This document shows positions 10,375 to 21,949 of a DNA stretch of 64,000 bases, one piece after another. The translations under genes were made by a program, and so were the position numbers. Source of the stretch: Euphorbia lathyris (taxonomy: Eukaryota > Streptophyta > Magnoliopsida > Malpighiales > Euphorbiaceae); assembly GCF_963576675.1 (NCBI RefSeq), contig NC_088914.1:13867001-13931000 (forward strand). Direction: 5' to 3'. The notes beneath the pieces were generated by a model. That model saw only the letters and a program-made list of their open reading frames with translations, had not been told where the DNA came from and made no database searches. The first letter of the stretch is position 1; the number at the start of each line of letters is the position of its first letter.

Positions 10375-11540
10375 TATTAATAATACAAATTTTTGTAGCG
10401 TGTCTTTTAGAAATTTTTTTTGCTTTTTTTCCCAAAAAAGAAGTCTTAACTGTTTTTTTATTATTATTTTATTTTATAAAAGTATAATTTGTAGTTATAT
10501 TAATTTGATTTGAGCATTACAGTTTTATTAATTTGATTAGACCTTAAAAAAAAACACCTGCTTCACGAACTAAGCCTGAAATTTATTTATTTTCTTTTTC
10601 TAATGCACCCACATGCACTAATCGGATAATTTAGTGAGTATTTAGGGGTGTTTTTGTTTTAACCGTTTTACTCTAAATCACTATGGTTAGGATTATAAAA
10701 TTATAGTATCACTATTTAGAATTATAAAATTATAGTAATTAATATTTATCTTTTAAGGTTAAGGCACAAAAATTAAGGAATATAATTAATGTTGACTAAA
10801 AGACTTTGTTATTCTTGTATTAATTGCATCCATCAATTAATTTTTATCTATTTCTAAAACAAAAAGGTAACTTAAATAGTAGTATATTTGGTAAAAATCA
10901 ATTAATGTACATTGATTGAATCAAAATGTCAAATATTATACAATAAAAAAATTTCTCTAGAAAAACAAATAATATGAAACGGAGGGAGTAGTATTTTAAA
11001 AAACACTGTATAGATTCATAAAAGTTTCAATTTTGAGGTTTTGTAAAAACGTTATTTTTAATTGTTTAGTTTTTAACAAAATTAACCTTAAAAATAAGTT
11101 TAATCTTTCCATTTAATCTATTCATTAAAAAAAAAAATCAACAATATTTTTTTTTTTTTTGACATTGATAGATAAACCTTATAAACTGCCATAGAATTAT
11201 ATATCATAGAAATAAACATATTTTATGAAATCCAATATTAAAATAATTAAAAATCATACAACAGTTAAAAATAAATACTCAAACACAGATAAAAAAAAAA
11301 TCCAATATAAATTTGTTAATAAAGAAACAATAGTTTATAGCTCGAACTGTAATCAAACAATATCGATGAAGTCCGAAGTCTCAACAACAAACAACAAATC
11401 TAATAATCATAACGGAAAACACTTCCATGAAAGCTGAAAAATAAAATCAAAATTGAAACAAACCCTCAAAACCCTAAACCCTAAAATAAGTGTTTACCAA
11501 CAACAACAAATAAACGAAACGAAACGAAACACACCCTTAA

Positions 11541-12230
11541 TTAGACGATGATGGGTGCATCACGAACCTTTTGAAGCGCAAACCAAAGCTGATCGTCAAC
11601 CCTAAACGACCAAAGCTGAACAACATCATCAACCTTAAAAAACGAATTCTGGTTCCTTTCGACAACATCATTCCAGCCGGTCCTCAAAGCATAAGAATAA
11701 GTTTTTTTCAACTTCCATTTAGTTAACTTCAAATCACTTTCATACCCACAAGGTTCAATTAATTTCACATCCACTACCCGATTTTCATCCGTCAAAAAGC
11801 CTTTACATTTTACTTGTTTCTCAGGGATTGCTAAACGATCATGATGCGAGTTTAAGTCTGTCACGAATACCGATTTTGTTATGACTAATTCCAAATTAGT
11901 CCCTCCTTTTTCTGCTATTTTCGCCTTGAGTTCGCTCGATAAATCTGCAGTAATTGCTTCTATCTCCTCCATCTTCTTCTTCTTACTGTTTCCTCCTTTT
12001 TTGAGTACAGGTTTTCTTGGAGTCTCTTTGTGTATCGTTTTCTCAGGAGAAATCGTTTTCTTGGGGTCTTTTCGCACCCGATCCGCGAAGGCTTTTAAGA
12101 CTCTTATTTGCAGCAATTTTGTAGCCTGAGCCGGGTCGTCTAGTTGGTGAATTGTTTGAACAAGTTGGTGGAAAGAGTCGCCGGCGTCGGAAATACCCAT
12201 CGGAGGTACCTGAACCATGGTAAAAAGCAT
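11541..12230 (-). CDS. B3 domain-containing protein (DUF313 type), copy 2
   Basis: An intronless 229-aa reading frame, paralogue of 2535-3194. It has a helical N-terminus, a basic Lys-rich stretch (KKTISPEKTIHK through KKKK) and a C-terminal B3/DUF313 domain ending in VDDVVQLWSFRVDDQLWFAL. Here the first Met (12230, MLFTMVQVPPMGISD) is in frame with the domain, whereas copy 1 has a stop in that leader; a start at the internal Met (12200) is also possible. As a B3 protein it would bind DNA in the nucleus; its targets are unknown. A T-rich leader and TATATATATA near 12260 lie just upstream and could be the promoter. Confidence 0.82.
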   Translation of the reverse strand: MLFTMVQVPPMGISDAGDSFHQLVQTIHQLDDPAQATKLLQIRVLKAFADRVRKDPKKTISPEKTIHKETPRKPVLKKGGNSKKKKMEEIEAITADLSSELKAKIAEKGGTNLELVITKSVFVTDLNSHHDRLAIPEKQVKCKGFLTDENRVVDVKLIEPCGYESDLKLTKWKLKKTYSYALRTGWNDVVERNQNSFFKVDDVVQLWSFRVDDQLWFALQKVRDAPIIV

Positions 12231-12729
12231 AGTGGAAAGGGATTGGTGTGATGAGTAAATATATATATAGTGGTAGGAAGGACTTTTCCGAATTAGTTAG
12301 GGATTGGAGTAAGTAGAATTTAACTTAATTACTGAATGAATGTAATAATCATGAAATGGAATACGTAATTAGTTTGGGATTTTTTTTTTCTTGGATTCCA
12401 AGTGTATATGAAATCGTTTCCCGCCAGTCTTTAACTGTCAAAACGACGTAGCATTATCAATTCAAATTTTCTTCCCTCTCTCCATTCCCGCCAGTGGCGG
12501 ATCCAGGATTTGAGGGAGGGGGGCAAAACTCTACGTAAAAAAATTTTAGACAAAAAATATAAAATTATTCAATTTTTTATGACAAAAAATGCAAAATCGT
12601 TCAATTGTCATACATTATTTTCATGATTTTTTTTGTTAAAAAACGTAATTTTAATGTTTCCGACTCGTAATCATCCATTTCCGGGATTCTCGGGTTGTTA
12701 CGCATCAAATATTCCTAACATTTTGGGTC

Positions 12730-13116
12730 AGGAGCAATTTTACCCCTAACATCTAAAATAGTGCAATTTTATCCCTAATGTTTGTAGTCAATAGCAATTT
12801 TACCCTAACGCTGATAAATTGGATCAATTTCAGACACTATTATAAAATACAGTCACTTTTTTTTTCTTTTTTTTTTTTTGCACCAATTGCATATCAATTT
12901 GTTCTAAAAAAAAGATATAATGTTTTTTGTAATTTAATAATAAAATTGGAGATTAACATTTATAAGTTTGGTGATTTTTTTGATTTTTTTGTCTAATTCG
13001 TACAAATGACAGTATATTTAAATATTTTTTTCAACGTTAGGGGTAAAACTGCTATTGGTTTCCAACATTAGGGATACAATTGTACCATTTTAGACGTTAG
13101 GGATAAAATTGCTCCT
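12730..13116. mobile_element. Long-TIR MITE built of short internal repeats
   Basis: About 387 bp. The left arm starts AGGAGCAATTTTACCCCTAAC and the right arm ends with its complement (GTTAGGGATAAAATTGCTCCT). The arms pair for roughly 80 bp. Each arm contains the word AATTTTACCCTAAC two or three times, giving a repeat within the arm. A T-rich centre joins the arms. No convincing TSD. Confidence 0.7.
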
Positions 13117-13174
13117 AATACCACCCATTTAACTAAAAACCAATGTTGTTCATGTGTAAATATCAATTATATCC

Positions 13175-13625
13175 CTTTAATCCCTAACGTCTAAAATAAT
13201 GCAATTTTACTTCCAAAATTGGTGGTAAAGAGCAATTTGTCAATGTTAAACATTATTATAAAATACAAGTACTTTGTTCCTTATCTGCACCAATGACATA
13301 TCAGTTGTTTTGAAAAAAAAAAGATTTCAGATTTTTTTTGTGATTTAATAATAGAATTGGAGACTAATATTTAAAACTTCGATGAAATATATTGTCGAAC
13401 TTGTATAAAATATAATATATTTTTTTAATTTTTTTCAACTTTTTTCACGTCTAAGTATATGTTTATGATCTGTTACTAATATAAGTAATAAAATGAAGCA
13501 AATTTAAAGTGTAAGTAACAAGAGTCATGATAGTTTGATGAATTATTACTCAAATTCACCAAACTTGTAAACGTTAAGGGTAATTTGCTCCTTACTACAA
13601 AGATTTGTAATTTTGCACATTATCC
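13175..13625. mobile_element. Decayed second copy of the same MITE family
   Basis: The sequence from TCCCTAACGTCTAAAATAATG onward repeats the left arm and the centre of 12730-13116 (the shared word ACATTATTATAAAATAC and a shared AGATT..TTTGTGATTTAATAATA stretch). The right arm is weaker (GTAAACGTTAAGGGTAATTTG). Partial arms of this family also occur at 46225-46400 and 48020-48190. Confidence 0.55.
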
Positions 13626-13872
13626 CTTAAAATAATCTTTTAGAATATCTGTATGTTATTAAAATTCAAGCTTTTTCTTTTACACAATGCAGACGAACTG
13701 TAAATTTGTATAATAAGGGTAATAAATGAGCATTGAAGGGATTAAGTTGCTTTAGATTAGATAAATTGAAATTTAATCGTATAAAATAAAGATATTCTAG
13801 AATACTATATAAAATTGCCTTAATAGTCCTAGTGAGATTAGGACTTCCAAGAATCCTGGAGTACTGTAAAAG

Positions 13873-14454
13873 CAGTGGCGGATCCAGGATTTGAGGTTTG
13901 GGGGCTAAATTTTAGTTGTGTAATTTGCGGTAATTTTTTAAAGTTCAGCCCGTCAGGGCTGGGCAAATTTTTTTTAGCCTCTAGCATGATAAAATTGCTT
14001 CATTTTGGCCAAAGTAAAAAGCGTAAAACTTATTTAATTTTCTATATGTCCAATGTTGGTTTCCTAAACTAAGACACCTACATTTTCATCGTTTTGGTGT
14101 GTTGAATGCTAAAAAATTAAAAGTGTTAGGCCTAAAAGAAGTAGAAATATTTAATATTTTATAAATCCAACATTAATTGCTTAAAAATTATATTTGAAAA
14201 AAAAAATTAAAAGAGTTGTAGGGAAAAAATCAATTAGATAAATAATACAAAAAAAAATGAGGTTTAAGTGGTTTGAACCCATAACCCTTTACATTAAAAC
14301 AAGTTTCTTAACCAACCCAACCACCTCAACATATTGTTATAGCTTTACAAACACGCATTAATATAATATAATTAGGGGAGGCTATCAACTACCGAGCAAA
14401 TTTTACTCAGGGGTGGAGCCGGAGACCCCCGAGCCCTGGGCTGGATCCGCCCCT
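13873..14454. mobile_element. hAT-like MITE B
   Basis: Starts CAGTGGCGGATCCAG and ends CTGGATCCGCCCCT, imperfect inverted termini. TAAAAG is present on both sides, probably what remains of a longer TSD. No coding sequence. Same family as 47821-48551, where an intact 8-bp TSD is seen. Confidence 0.65.
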
Positions 14455-16076
14455 AAAAGTTACCCCAAATCCAAGGTATAAATAATATTAACCTACATTA
14501 TAAATTGATATAGCACAGCCGCAGGGTTTACAAATAGAAAATGGAAAACATAGCAGCAGCAGGGTTTAGTTTGATTCCAAGCCACCAAGTTATAAATCTT
14601 TATCTTTGGAACAAGATCAAAGGGGAAAATCTGGTGCTTCTGCCTCGTGATTGTGATGTTTACGGAGATAAAGAGCCATGACGTCTTTTCGACAAAAATT
14701 CATTAGAAACTATCATTGAAATAATAGAAAATTAAACATGTTTAATTTTTTTTAATGGTGAAAACATAATAAAAATGAATATTAAATATGTTTACGTTTT
14801 TTAATAGTAAAAGCATGTTAAAAATGAATTCAAAAGTGTTATCAACATAAAAATAAAGAGTCTATTTAAATTAATTAATAATGGTAACATGTTTTTATAA
14901 TTATTGAAAACTAAAATTAAAATAAATAATAACTTTTTAAAAGAAATCAGATAGGAGGGAGTTGAAAACCTCCATAATAGAAGTAAACATCTTTAACATC
15001 TCATCTACCTTTAAACATTAATAGTATTAATATAATTTTTATTAAAATATTATCAGACACCATTACTAAAAAAAAAATTCTCAATTCTCCGACGGCCTGT
15101 CGGGGCTCGAGTCTACCCCAACCCTCCTAGTTCCGCCTCTGTTGCCATTACCATGTTTGATTGAAAAATTAAAAGAAAATAATGAAATGTAATTACCACT
15201 ACAATATTTATTTTTGCACAGTTAAATGTAATCATAAAAATTTTTATATACACAATTAAAATTAATAAAAAAAATGAAAACTTAAAAGCAATTGAATTAG
15301 TATATATTTTTTTTGCATTTTCATATATTTTTTTAGGGAAAAAGTATAAAAATAAACCTTGTAGTTACATTCGTTTTCGAACAACACCTATGTGGTTTAA
15401 AAGTTTGCAAAATGGTATCTTGAGGTTCATTCTGTTAGCAAACACATACCAAATTGACTAACGGTGTTAAAAGTCAAAGGAAAAAGAGTCAATTTGGTCC
15501 TTATATTTACTTATTTTATAAATTAACCCTTTTTATTATCTAATTATCACAAACAAACCCCGATAAAACCTCAAACTCACCATCTTCTCTCTTCCTCTTC
15601 AATCTTTTTCTCCTTCAAGTCTCTCTCTTCATACGGTGATGGTAAGGAAATTGAAATTCTGGGTTTTTAGTGTTAAAACTCTTAATGTCCGAACTATCCC
15701 CTCCTTCTACGGATTCTCGCCGTCGCAATTCTAATCCTTTCTTTCAGTTTTTCGCACGTCAGAGAACCAGAGATCAAGATGAACAGAATAATCATATCAC
15801 CATTTTATATTAGATCTCAATTCACTACCAATCTGACGTTTGTAGCCGATGTTTCGGTCAAAATCCCAATATTGCCTCCTTCAAATTCAACAGCCGAACA
15901 ACCACGGTTTTCCACGGCGGGGAAGTGATTGAGGAGGGGATATCTTCGGCCGGCGTGGCAAAGGAAAGGCAGACTATTAACTTGATTGTGACAGTGTTTG
16001 TGATTCCTGAGAAATTAATGGAAATTCCGAACTTGATGGATGGAATGAGTTCAGGTTGGTTGAGTATGAACAGCAG

Positions 16077-18198
16077 TAGGGCTGGGCACAGTTCGGTCCA
16101 AGTCGGGGATTCATGAATCTCCAGTATTGGATTGAAATTCGGAGATTAATAAAAGGAAATCTCCAGGATTGGATTGAAAGAATAAATCTCCAGAATTGAA
16201 TTACCCCAAAATTTCGGTCTAGTCCAGTTCAGGGATTCGGTTCCGGTCCAATCCAATATAATTTTTCGGTGATTCGGATAAATATCTAATAGTTTAAGTC
16301 CTAAAAAATAAATTAAAAATTTAATTTACAAAATTTTATTATCTTACATAACTTGAAATAAATGATATTTTTTTAGGAAGTAAACAACATTCATTAAAAG
16401 TTACAATAGACAACAAGGTTAAAAAAACCCCACAAAATCAAAGTATTAAAAGTTACAGTAGATAACAAGGCTAAAAAAACCACAAAATCAAAGTTACAAA
16501 ATAACAAATCCATAAAAACAAACAACCTTTAATTCAAAAAAGACAACACTTCATTAGCAAAATCTCTCTAATCATCATCCCAATTTGTAATTGAATCTTC
16601 TTAACACAACAAATTCCTTGTTTTCCAAAGTAAAGGCAGTAAAAGCCAAACATCAAGATCTTCAACTTCTTCTTCATGCTTGAAAGCTTGAGTTGAAGTT
16701 TTCAACCAATCTTGACAACAAATCAAAACCGCAGCTGTAGCAGGATTAAAGAACTCATAAATTGATCCAAAGTTCTACCACTTATGCTAAATGTAGATTC
16801 AGAAGCCACAATTGAGCATTGAATTGCAAAAACATCTTTTACACCTTTGGATAAAGTAGGATATCGCATAGCATTAACCTTCCACCACAATAGAAGGTCA
16901 AACTCAATTACAATATTTTTCAGGTGCCTCATTGACATATCTTTCTCATTCCCCCTCAATTGACATATCTTTATCAATATTAAAAAAATAATCATCAATC
17001 TCATCATCAATTTCATCATCCGCTTCATCCAAACTAGAAGAATGTGCTCCAAGATTCACATTTTCTTGCACATTTTGCACTATATACTCATCTAACAATG
17101 CAATAATAATCTTTATGACTTGTGCCACCAACTCATTAGCATCCCTTTTCTCCATTCCCATTATTTCAACATAATATAAACACACAAAAAATGATATCTC
17201 TTATGAGGATTTTCATGATATTTATTGTAACCTCTATTCTTTTCTTCAGTGATATTTCATAATCACTTGAAGAACAAAATGTCATTGACAATTATGAATT
17301 CTTATCAAATGATCAACAATCTGCTTTTAATAGAAAAGTTGTCCACTTTCTAATTATTCACTGAAGATTTGGATGATCAAATTTCTTTGATTTTTGGTTA
17401 TCTGACTAAGGGCGGATGGGGTAGGCAAAGATAGTTGCATTTCTATAGGTTCAATTCATCAATGTCGATATCTCAGTCATAGATTGATGTTGTCCTCCCT
17501 TGGCAGATTAAGCAAAGCTTTTTTAGCTATAAGACCCTATAATACCCGATTAAACAAGAGGTGATGAGATGGGAAAGGTGGGAGTGGCTATCTAGAAAAT
17601 TTTCCATGGCTGAAAAACCAGGTGAAGAAAATTTTTCTAATTGATTTTCCATGAGAGGAAGCTTCTGTGAATTAATTAAGAACTATATCTAATACCCTAA
17701 CATATAAAACTTCAAATATAACACAGAACATATAAAACTTCAAATCTACACCATGTACACAACACAGAGTTTAGAAATTGAAATATAAAAGTTCAGAGTT
17801 TAGAAAACTTATCAGAGTTTAGACCTTATTATGACTATATAATAATGTTATACCTTATTAATAAATTATAAATTTATATTATTGTAATTAGTTTACCAAA
17901 CCTTACAAAATATATAACTATATATTATATAATATTTCTCTTTATATAAAGTTAATGTATGAAATATAAATTTATTATTGCTAAACATTCGGTTATTTCA
18001 GTTCGGTCCAATCCAATCCAATTCAATCCGGTTATCGATCCGGTCCTGGATAAATTTCGGTCCAGTTCTTTGACAAAAAGTCAACGGTCCAATCCAGTTC
18101 GGTTCTCCAAAAAAAGTCAACAGTCTGATCCAAGTCCGGAGTGTTTTCCTCGGATATTCGATCCGGTCCAGTATCTCCAGGATCCGCGCCCAGCCCTA
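16077..18198 (-). mobile_element. hAT (Ac-like) DNA transposon with intact 8-bp TSD
   Basis: A 2122-bp element starting TAGGGCTGGGCAC and ending GCGCCCAGCCCTA, imperfect inverted termini. The perfect 8-bp TSD AACAGCAG flanks it (16069-16076 and 18199-18206). Subterminal repeats of AATCTCCAG..TTGGATTGAAA and GGTCCAATCCAAT type occur near both ends, as usual for hAT elements. It carries transposase remains on the minus strand and is probably non-autonomous now. Confidence 0.9.
16680..17190 (-). pseudogene. hAT transposase C-terminal remnant (hATC dimerisation region)
   Basis: Minus-strand frames contain WKVNAMRYPTLSKGVKDVFA followed by IVASESTFSISGRTL. These match the conserved W-x(6)-P-L-S-x-A-x-D-x-L and ASESxFSxxGR blocks of the hAT dimerisation domain. 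Upstream an acidic linker (DEADDEIDDEIDDYF) is visible in a different frame, so there is at least one frameshift. The N-terminal zinc finger and catalytic region are not recognisable. Confidence 0.8.
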
Positions 18199-18779
18199 AA
18201 CAGCAGTACTGTAATTGGGGGAAAGGTGAAGATTTTGAAGATAATTAAGAAATACATAACAGTTCAAGTAAATTGCAGTGTGAATGTCATATATGATTTG
18301 CAGGGCCAATAAATTCAACAAAATTGCACATCACATTTTTTTGAGTTTTCAATTAAAATTGCGATATGATTATTTAGTTCCAGCTGCATGCTAGATATAT
18401 ACAAGGTATTTAAAAACATTAAGCAAAACATAAACTAAATCAGATCATTTCTTATGTTCAAATGATTATGTTCAAATGCTTTTAGAGAGGTAAAAATTAA
18501 GAGAGAAGAGAGAGGAAGAAAAAAAAATTAAAAAGAGATGAAAATATGGTTTAATTTTTATTTTGGGGTTGTTTGTAATAATTAGATAATAAGGGGGTTA
18601 ATTTATGATATAAATAAATATAAGGACCAAATTAACTCTTTTTCCTTTAACTTTTAACACCGTCAGTCAATTTGGTATGTGATTGCTAACGGAATGAACC
18701 TCAAGTTACCATTTTGTAAATTTTTAAACCACAAGGCTGAGATCGAAAACAGGTGTAACCACAAGATTTATTTTTATAC

Positions 18780-18966
18780 TTTTCTCTTCTTTATGTTTTT
18801 CTCATTTTTTTCCCGGTTTTCATTTTCAACGTTTTTTTATCGTGTTTTATCGTTTTTTTTTCTATTTTCTCATTTTTTTATTAATTTTCGTTTTTTCATT
18901 TATTTTTCTTTTCTTTTTTTCTCGTTTTCAGTTTTTTACATTTTTCTATTTTTTACTTTTTTTTAG
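18780..18966. repeat. T-rich low-complexity tract
   Basis: Nearly uninterrupted T-rich plus strand (TTTTTCTCATTTTTTTCCCG and variants), directly beside the right edge of the long-TIR element. It resembles the tract at 1216-1790. The ORF across it is an artefact of composition. Confidence 0.5.
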
Positions 18967-19126
18967 TAGAATGAGATATGAGATTTGACAAATGAGAGGT
19001 TAGATAAAGGCTTTGAATGTAGAAAGTAAGATTACATGATTGGGACGTAATGATAATTCAAGTTTTTTTTTTCTATGTAATGAGAATTACAAGAGTTGTT
19101 GAACAAAATTTAATCTATGGATTTGT

Positions 19127-20030
19127 CATTCTATTACAACAAAATTTTAATATGCAACCAAACATGGTAATGAAACTTCAATGTAATGGTCATTCTATTA
19201 CAACAATATTTTAATATGAAACCAAACATGGTAATGAACCTTCAAGGCAAAAAGCATCCTGAGGCTCCTGATCTTTCATTGTTTGATGTATTAAACCCTC
19301 GATCTTTTATTTAGACACATTGAGCCCCTGATCTTTCACCATTTGGTGCATTAAGCCCTCGATCTTTCATTTAGACACATTGAGTCCTTGATCTTTCATA
19401 TATGGGTGTATTAGGTCATTCCATAAATCAATTAATATATAGGTTTATTAAGGGCATGTTTGGTTAGGTTTATATAACTGCAGCGTTTCGTATTTTCTTT
19501 GGACATTGCAACATTTTGGAGCTTTTCACGAAAAGCTCTTTTCATGAACAGTTGTTTGTAGTTACTTGTTATTGATAAAATTACCCTTCTTATTTCCACA
19601 AAATGTGCTTCAATTTTAACATTATTTTTATTTTTAGAACATAATTATCGAAAAACAAGGTTTTATTGTGTTCAATAAATTTTTTATTTTTTATTTAAAT
19701 TATTTTTATTAATTTGTATAATATATTTTTTATTTTAGAATTTTGTTATTTTTAGAACATCATTTGTTGCCACACCAAACATGCCCTTAATAAACCTATA
19801 TATTAATTGATTTATGGAATGACCTAATACACCCATATATGAAAGATCAAGGGCTCAATGTGTCTAAATGAAAGATCGAGGGCTTAATGCACCAAATGGT
19901 GAAAGATCAGGGGCTCAATGTGTCTAAATAAAAGATCGAGAGCTTAATGCACCAAACAATGAAAGATCAGGGGCCTCATGATGCTTTTTGCCAACCTTCA
20001 ATGTAATGGTCATTCTATTACAAAGTTTAT
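19127..20030. repeat. 64-bp tandem repeat, third unit split by a MITE
   Basis: The unit beginning CATTCTATTACAACAAAATT and running through ACCAAACATGGTAATGAAAC starts at 19127 and 19191. After subtraction of the MITE and one TSD copy (756 bp), the next copy, which starts at 20011, also falls exactly 64 bp on. About two and a half units. Confidence 0.85.
19246..19992. mobile_element. Mutator-type MITE with about 215-bp TIRs, perfect 9-bp TSD
   Basis: A 747-bp element. It starts GGCAAAAAGCATCCTGAGGC and ends with the near-perfect complement (GCCTCATGATGCTTTTTGCC). The arms pair to about 19458 and from about 19780, and contain an internal repeat (GATCTTTCATTTAGACACAT, twice or more per arm). 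TSD AACCTTCAA at 19237-19245 and 19993-20001. No coding capacity. Confidence 0.93.
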
Positions 20031-20393
20031 TACATCTTACCAAACGGGTCCAAAGTGTGTTTAATAACCGTAATTTCTCAATCACTTAAAATATTCAATA
20101 AAGTTAAAAATCACTTATTTTGATAAGTCAAAATATTTAACTTGAAGTTTTAAGTTCAACATTCTCAACCAATATTTTTATATTGAGTACTTCTATTTAT
20201 TATTTATCAAATAGTTACATCATTAAATACTTTCAACACTTATAATATTTAACACTTAAAATTCAGTAATTATTTTTTAACACTTAATTTTTATTTTATT
20301 TTCTCAAACAGCACCTAAGTAACCTAGTACACTTAGGAAACCTTATACAAATAGTTCATACTCATCACCCCACAAGTTGAGCGTGGGATGAAC

Positions 20394-21400
20394 TAATGCT
20401 CAACTTGGAACAAAGAATACGAAATCAATCTTTTGACAAGGGTTTTTTCAAGTTGTAAGAGATTTTTGGCTACTCGATCACTAACAAAGAAAAAATCAAC
20501 CTCAATGTGTTTGCTTCAGTGATGAAAGATTGGATTGACAATGAGGTACATTATAGATAAGTTGTCGCACAACAACATAGAGGCTAAGAGAGATGAATGC
20601 CAAGCTCACGAAGAACAATTTATAACCAACCAATTTCAGAGGCACTTGTGACTAAGGCTCAATACTCGACTTCTGTGAATGAGCGTGCAACAGAGCTTTG
20701 TTTTATAGAACTCCACGAGATCAAGGAACGACCTATATATAGTAAAACTAGTGGTCGACTTCTGGCATGCATGAATTGAGCAAGTTTATTCATAGCAAAA
20801 GATATGTCGACCTGATGTCTGAGAGATATTGCAAACTCCCAAGTATTCCACGATATAAGGTAGAATCAGAGAAAGGATCCCCGAGTTTCAGCTGCAACTT
20901 TTCTTTGACACACATCGGGGTGGAAATGCCCGTGCAATTAGCCATTTTTTACACACTCCAAAAACTCAAAGATATATTTTGATTGATTTAGAAGTAAACC
21001 ACGGGGGTTCCAATATGCCTCACCCATAAGAAATAGCTTGGCTTGCCAAGATTGCAAAGAGCAAAAGACTGATATAATGTATCAATTAAGGAACGCAGTG
21101 AAAAAAGCTTCAGAAACCATGTGCAAAATATCATCAACATAATAAAAAAATGGCAACCTTGGTCGATCGAAAGAAATACATGGAGGTGCCAAATTTAGAG
21201 CCAATGAATCACAATTGATATAAGACATCAGTGAGTTTCTTGTGCCCCATATGAGGAGCCTGTTTTCAGACCATATAAGGATTTCTGCAATTTGCAGACA
21301 TGGTTTAATGACTAGGATCAACAAACCAAGGCGGTTGAGACATGTATACTGTTTCTTTTAGGTTGCCATGGATGTCCTCTAGGTTGGACATGTGTCAACC
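20394..21400 (-). pseudogene. Decayed Ty1/copia pol (RT end and RNase H)
   Basis: Read on the minus strand with many stops, the segment still shows RT motifs (HGNLKETVYMSQPPWF, then FYYVDDILHMVSEA near 21110) and RNase H and tail motifs (LISWSSIKQSSVARSFTEVE, ASEIGWL..VLRELGIHL, SKHIEVDFFFVSDRVA). The tail ends at a TAG near 20396. It belongs to a copia lineage different from the two Sireviruses. It is heavily mutated and old. Confidence 0.85.
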
Positions 21401-21636
21401 TCGAGTGGTGGATGTCCTCTGCTACATGAATTATGTAGGAAAATTGTCTTTCTTGATTCACAGCGTAAGATCAATGACTTGTTTTTAGGATCTTTTTGAA
21501 GCTTTCTTTATTCGTCCACATGTTTCGGCGGTTATTTCGTCCTGACGCGATTTGATCTGAAAGTTCTCCTCACCACACGTATGTACATTCTTATGTTTGT
21601 AAGTCATATATCCATCTTACTGTTTGGTCTAAGAAG

Positions 21637-21651
21637 CTCTAATACCATATC
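21637..21651 (-). promoter_or_regulatory. Probable primer-binding site remnant of the decayed copia
   Basis: The reverse complement reads ATGGTATTAGAGC, one base off the initiator-Met tRNA complement TGGTATCAGAGC. It lies where the 5' end of the minus-strand copia would be. LTR edges are not recognisable. Confidence 0.45.
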
Positions 21652-21949
21652 ATGGAATTAATTGAACTAAAAATGTAAACCGATAATTAAAGCCAATAAT
21701 AGTTTTTATATTAATGTCGAAAATCCTAAAGAAATCAATACACTAGTTACAAGACCAAAATGTAAAAGTAAAATGCAATTTTATGCTTCTTATAAATTTA
21801 AGAAGAATAATCTGTATGGTACAATTGGAAATTATAAAAAAATCATCCTACAATGCATACCAAACTACAAATTTCAAATGTATTAAATCAGAGATTGAAC
21901 AAATGGAGGTGTATATATAATAAAGCTTAAAGTGTTGCTTACCCTTTAC

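Larger units (their letters stand above)
9840..12240. repeat. Segmental duplication, copy 2
   Basis: The counterpart of 1078-3240. It differs mainly by a MITE inserted at 9901-10374 and by different AT-rich sequence between about 10455 and 11200. The interval 9533-11540 holds no gene I can support. It contains the end of an apparent Stowaway-like repeat (ACGGAGGGAGTA near 10979) and AT-rich sequence. Confidence 0.75.
12492..15141. mobile_element. Possible hAT-like element A, filled with nested MITEs
   Basis: The left end CAGTGGCGGATCCAGGA and a right end reading CCTCCTAGTTCCGCCTCTG could be imperfect inverted termini of one element (about 14 of 17 matches). The ends resemble those of 47821-48551. 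No clear TSD remains. At least three further repeats lie inside. The pairing of these two ends is an inference; they could belong to two separate fragments. Confidence 0.4.
15640..18312 (+). pseudogene. Captured LEA_2 / NDR1-HIN1-like gene fragment, split by a hAT element
   Basis: Plus-strand pieces on both sides of the hAT element encode a plant LEA_2 (NHL-type) protein. Left part (about 15640-16076): TNLTFVADVSVK near 15830, then, after a one-base shift, NPNIASFKFNSRTTTVFHGG, GISSAGVAKERQTI, and VFVIPEKLMEIPNLMDGMSS. Right part (18207-18312): TVIGGKVKILKIIKKYITVQ then VNCSVNVIYDLQGQ and a TAA at 18310-18312. If the hAT and one TSD copy are ignored, the two parts join in frame. LEA_2 proteins are usually membrane-anchored single-domain proteins linked to stress and defence. 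The frameshift near 15865, a probable second near 15765, and the insertion make this a pseudogene. Confidence 0.78.
15337..18785. mobile_element. Long-TIR Mutator-like element carrying a captured gene (Pack-MULE-like)
   Basis: The left arm, beginning GGGAAAAAGTATAAAAATAA (15336 on), and the right arm, ending TTATTTTTATACTTTTCTC (18785), are inverted copies over roughly 300 bp. Both contain the complementary words for CAATTTGGTCCTTATATTTA, CAATTTGGTATGTG and TTATTATCTAATTATCACAA. Between the arms lies a LEA_2 gene fragment rather than a transposase. The start GGGAAAA and long arms suit Mutator-like elements. I could not find a matching 9-bp TSD, so the exact edges are uncertain by a few bases. 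Without the hAT inserted at 16077 the element would be about 1.3 kb. Confidence 0.72.

Noticed and set aside
14265..14285. B-box-like GGTTTGAACCC, possible tRNA or SINE promoter
   Set aside because: No A box or cloverleaf around it; it sits inside a hAT-like MITE.
18679..18966. 95-aa Phe-rich ORF
   Set aside because: Product of a T-rich tract; the composition explains the hydrophobic translation, so not a membrane protein gene.
20597..20982. ORFs of 60 and 71 aa on the plus strand
   Set aside because: They lie antisense to the decayed copia RNase H region.
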